A DNA stretch of 38,825 nucleotides from GCA-003244245 sp039924425 (GTDB taxonomy: Bacteria; Actinomycetota; Actinomycetes; Mycobacteriales; Pseudonocardiaceae): assembly GCA_039924425.1 (NCBI GenBank), contig JBDTAX010000011.1, positions 1-38,825 on the forward strand, given 5' to 3'. The translations under genes were made by a program, and so were the position numbers. Positions 36,430 to 38,825 of the stretch are shown here, piece by piece. Each line of letters begins with the position of its first letter. Position 1 is the stretch's first letter. The notes below the pieces were generated by a model, which was given only the letters and a program-made list of their open reading frames with translations, did no database searches and was not told where the DNA came from.

Positions 36430-36594
36430 ATGGTTTTTTCAGGCGGTCTCAGCGCGGTCACCGCCGCGTTTTTCGACGTGTGGACGCACGCCGCGCTGGG
36501 AGCGCTGGATCTTGCCGGAAGCCCCTCATCGGTATCTCTTCCCTCAGGACTCGGGAGGGTGACCGCGAAGCTGCCGCGCGATCATGACCCATAG
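36430..36594 (+). CDS. possible small hypothetical protein or gene remnant
   Basis: A 54-codon frame from ATG 36430 to TAG 36592, starting MVFSGGLSAVTAAFFDVWTH. It is moderately hydrophobic, has no clear ribosome binding site and belongs to no family I recognise. The stretch 36,347-36,697 holds nothing else convincing, apart from a relatively AT-rich patch near 36,625-36,665 that could carry a promoter for the ACT-domain gene. Confidence 0.25.
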   Translation: MVFSGGLSAVTAAFFDVWTHAALGALDLAGSPSSVSLPSGLGRVTAKLPRDHDP

Positions 36595-36697
36595 CACCGG
36601 CCCAGCGACACTTGGTCATGGAGGCATTGGTCACATCTGTCGACTGTTAACGGATTCGTGACAGCTTGGAGTGTGGTTGTGGGCCAGGCTCGGCGCC

Positions 36698-37558
36698 ATG
36701 GTCGAACCACAAATGTTGGTTGGCGAGGGATCGAGCGGGCGGGGTGGCTCGCCGGGGTGGCACCGGGAGCTCGTTGAGCTGGGGGCGCTGTTCTTAGCCG
36801 CCGCCCTGGCCGATCTGTTTGCCGACGCGTTCGCGCATCGCACACTCGGTCCGGTGATGCTGATCGTCCTAGGCGTGTCGTTGCTGCTCAGCACGGCGTT
36901 GCACCGCCGGTGCAGCCACCGCCCCGCCCGGCCGCCGCCGTGGGTAACCCGTCCAGCGTTCGACACCTCCGGCAGCAGCCGGGGAGCGGCTGGGGGGAGG
37001 AATCTGTGGCGCGTGCGAGCGGCGGTGCGCGACAATCCGGGCAGCCTCGCCGCGCTGGCCGCCAGCCTGGCCGGCCACCGCCTGAACATCCTGTCCGTCC
37101 AGGTCCACGTCGTCGCCGACGGGGTGGTTGACGAGTTCCTGCTCGAAGCACCCTCAGGCACCTCGCACGGGGACGTCGTCGCCGCGACCGAGGCGGGCGG
37201 CGGGCAGGACGTGCATGCCGACCGTGCCGGCATGCACGACCTCGTCGACGTCCCGACTCGCGTGCTGACGTTGGCCGCTCTGGCGACCGGCACCGGGGCA
37301 CAGTTGGCGGCGGCGCTGCGCGCGTTGCTCGGCGCGTCCACCGTCCGCAGGCAGGATCGGATCGGCGACGACCAGGATACGTCGGACGGATGGGACGGAA
37401 CGACGATGCGGCTGGCCGATCCCGCGGGTGGGGTGCTCACGTTCGAACGCGCCACCTTGGCGTTCACTCCGGCCGAGTTCGCCCGTGCCCGGGCCCTGCG
37501 CGACCTGGCGCCTCCCGTCCGGACACAGCCCGTGGTTGATAGCTGGCCGCCGTGTTGA
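36698..37558 (+). CDS. ACT-domain protein with N-terminal membrane segments
   Basis: About 286 aa. Residues 25-75 form two hydrophobic segments (ELVELGALFLAAALADLFADAF, then VMLIVLGVSLLLS). A Pro-rich linker and an ACT domain (about 104-170: LWRVRAAVRDNPGSLAALAASLAGHRLNILSVQVHV) follow, then a second conserved part with DLVDVPTRVLTLAALA. ACT domains bind amino acids and regulate enzymes; free-standing ones of this kind occur in actinobacteria without a known target. The first membrane part resembles the opening helix of CPA2 cation/proton antiporters, so it may be a join of two genes. Start uncertain (GTG 36671, ATG 36698, ATG 36713). The next gene overlaps its end. Confidence 0.68.
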   Translation: MVEPQMLVGEGSSGRGGSPGWHRELVELGALFLAAALADLFADAFAHRTLGPVMLIVLGVSLLLSTALHRRCSHRPARPPPWVTRPAFDTSGSSRGAAGGRNLWRVRAAVRDNPGSLAALAASLAGHRLNILSVQVHVVADGVVDEFLLEAPSGTSHGDVVAATEAGGGQDVHADRAGMHDLVDVPTRVLTLAALATGTGAQLAAALRALLGASTVRRQDRIGDDQDTSDGWDGTTMRLADPAGGVLTFERATLAFTPAEFARARALRDLAPPVRTQPVVDSWPPC

Positions 37559-37770
37559 TCGCGGTAGAGGATCGGGTGCTCGCGCAGCTCGATGCTGCGC
37601 GTAGCCCCGATGACTACGCGCAACGCTGGGAGCGTGACGTGCGCGCTACAGCGGAGCAGCTCCGTAAACTGCTCGATGAGCGCCCTGGCGCACCGTGTTT
37701 GGAAGATCGGGCGGCGATCAAGGTTCTGACCTGCGCGGACGCTGAACCGCAGGCATGCGGCGACAGGTGA
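37552..37770 (+). CDS. small helical protein of unknown function
   Basis: A 72-aa frame starting with GTG 37552, overlapping the ACT gene by 7 bases, so it may be translationally coupled to it. The sequence is charged and helical (EDRVLAQLDAARSPDDYAQRWERDVRATAEQLRKLLDERPG) with three Cys near the end. Amphipathic helices suggest a small soluble coiled-coil protein. No family is recognised; the lack of its own ribosome binding site leaves it uncertain. Confidence 0.5.
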   Translation: MLIAVEDRVLAQLDAARSPDDYAQRWERDVRATAEQLRKLLDERPGAPCLEDRAAIKVLTCADAEPQACGDR

Positions 37771-37917
37771 CGTGAGTGACCGCTGTTGACCCCTTGTGAC
37801 CCTGTGAAGAGGCACGCCGGGGGCACGCCCTGTCGAAAGTCGCAGCCGTACCCTGCGCGGGTGACCTCCGACCCAGGTGCCAGCATGTCGCCCGAACACG
37901 ATAGCGTCCGACGCTTG

Positions 37918-38652
37918 ATGCGCGTAGGTGTGTACGTGGATGCGTTCAACCTCTACTACGGGGGTCGTGCTCACTTCGGCGGTGGGGTAGCTGGCTGGCG
38001 CTGGCTTGACCTTCGAGCGTTGGCGTCGACCCTGATCGGTGAGCAGGCCGCGCTGTGGGAGCAGGCGCGAGTGACGCAAGTGACCTACTGCACCGCCCGG
38101 ATCAGCGCCCGCGACAACGTGAGCGGTTCTCAAGATCAAGACGTGTACCTGAAGGCGTTGATCTCATCGAGCAGCGTGGACTTGATCGAATACGGCTACT
38201 ATGCGAGTACGGTCAAGACTCGACCCATGGCAGTTCCGGATCGCAAAGGTCGACCGAAGCTTGTCCACCCCGGATGGCCGGTAAAGGTCAAGACCGGATC
38301 GATGCTCGATGACCCCAACGCAATCTTCATGGTGTCGATCGCAGATCGTGAAGAGAAGGGTTCCGACGTCAACGTAGCCACCCATCTCCTGACTGACGTG
38401 TTTGAGCAAACGATTGACGCGGCTGTGGTGATCTCGAACGACAGCGATCTCGCTCTGCCTATCAAGCAAGCCAGGGCTCGTGTGTCGGTCGGGACCGTGC
38501 ACCCAGGTACCAACTACCCCGCCGGTGCGCTCAGCGGCAGCCCCGATGATGGAGTTGGGAGACACTGGTGGCGACAGCTTGCTAAGCCCGACTACGTGAC
38601 CCATCAGCTGCCCGACCCCACTGGCCGGTACCGTCGTCCCGCAGGCTGGTGA
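37918..38652 (+). CDS. NYN-domain protein (PIN-like RNase fold, DUF88/LabA type)
   Basis: A 244-aa protein with a complete NYN domain. The first Asp is in MRVGVYVDAFNLYYGG (residue 7). SQDQDVYLKALI and EEKGSDVNVATHLLTDVF carry further acidic ligands, and AAVVISNDSDLALPI gives the final DSD pair. These acidic residues form a PIN-like metal site expected to cut RNA. A C-terminal His/Trp-rich extension follows. Upstream in-frame starts exist (GTG 37861, ATG 37885) with no clear ribosome binding site; ATG 37918 begins at the conserved domain. NYN proteins are often found in accessory or defence regions, but no partner is seen here. A strong terminator follows. Confidence 0.85.
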   Translation: MRVGVYVDAFNLYYGGRAHFGGGVAGWRWLDLRALASTLIGEQAALWEQARVTQVTYCTARISARDNVSGSQDQDVYLKALISSSSVDLIEYGYYASTVKTRPMAVPDRKGRPKLVHPGWPVKVKTGSMLDDPNAIFMVSIADREEKGSDVNVATHLLTDVFEQTIDAAVVISNDSDLALPIKQARARVSVGTVHPGTNYPAGALSGSPDDGVGRHWWRQLAKPDYVTHQLPDPTGRYRRPAGW

Positions 38653-38720
38653 AGGTAATGCTGTCCGGCGACAGCGTTTTGACGGCGACCGCTGGGCCAG
38701 CTATCGTGGGCTCATACCCG

Positions 38721-38746
38721 CCCGGCCCCTCGTGGGCCGGGTTTTT
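38721..38746 (+). terminator. rho-independent terminator
   Basis: Perfect 8-bp GC stem CCCGGCCC (38721-38728) with GGGCCGGG (38734-38741), 5-base loop, then TTTTT (38742-38746). It is the only classical T-run terminator I found in the window. It lies 70 bases after the NYN gene. A palindrome TCCTAG-C-CTAGGA follows at 38751-38763; I see no gene in the remaining bases. Confidence 0.93.
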
Positions 38747-38825
38747 CATGTCCTAGCCTAGGACTCGTCACTGTAGTGCTGGCAGCGGCATCAGTCGTCT
38801 GACTGGCACCAATCCGGCACGTGGC

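Overview
The window is chromosomal DNA of a high-GC actinobacterium. The codon use, the frequent GTG starts and the gene order all fit. Its central part, about 7.2 to 30.8 kb, follows from memory the Mycobacterium tuberculosis order Rv2478c (ssb-like), Rv2477c (ettA), Rv2476c (gdh), Rv2474c, Rv2471 (aglA), Rv2470 (glbO), Rv2469c (HNH), the ctaJ/Rv2468c pair, Rv2467 (pepN), Rv2466c (DsbA-like), Rv2465c (rpiB) and Rv2464c (nei). The relative orientations agree too. An XRE/TPR regulator and an AICE-type element suggest Pseudonocardiales, but I cannot name a genus.

Region 1 (1-4,960) is the right end of an integrated actinomycete conjugative element (AICE, pSAM2-like). It carries a 5'-cut FtsK/TraB-type DNA translocase, a small unknown gene, a RepSA-type HUH replication initiator, a MerR-like excisionase and a tyrosine integrase. 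The element abuts the 3' end of tRNA-Arg(TCT), its presumed attachment site. Region 2 (4,961-7,080) holds a long near-perfect inverted repeat between the divergent tRNA and a CopD-CtaG copper/cytochrome oxidase assembly protein.

Region 3 (7.2-26.6 kb) is the conserved core: an SSB paralogue, EttA with an apparently leaderless start, a large TPR-like protein, the 1,601-aa NAD-glutamate dehydrogenase and an Rv2474c-like protein. A minus-strand group mscS-glbO-aglA-XRE regulator follows. Then come the plus-strand HNH nuclease, CtaJ and a PRSAF1/DUF5130 protein (both linked to the actinobacterial respiratory supercomplex), minus-strand PepN, and a DsbA-like protein. That DsbA-like protein has a CPYA active site instead of CPWC and a well-spaced SigR/SigH-type promoter.

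Region 4 (26.6-28.7 kb) is an accessory insertion between the Rv2466c and Rv2465c homologues. It has a VapB45-like HTH-DUF433 antitoxin, a frameshifted small gene, and a VapC45/DUF5615 PIN-like toxin about 0.8 kb from its expected partner. A strong hairpin closes it. A metallo-beta-lactamase-fold gene, rpiB and nei follow.

Region 5 (31-35 kb) is decaying. A response regulator/thioredoxin-reductase-like fusion gene and the histidine kinase that normally follows it have been shortened by two internal deletions and a frameshift into one merged pseudogene. Next to it lie a HAD phosphatase scrap without its catalytic Asp, and zwf (glucose-6-phosphate dehydrogenase) with a single-base frameshift. 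Region 6 (35-38.8 kb) has a Gly/Asp/Tyr-rich single-pass membrane protein, small unknown genes, an ACT-domain protein with a membrane N-terminus, a NYN-domain RNase-like protein and a textbook rho-independent terminator.
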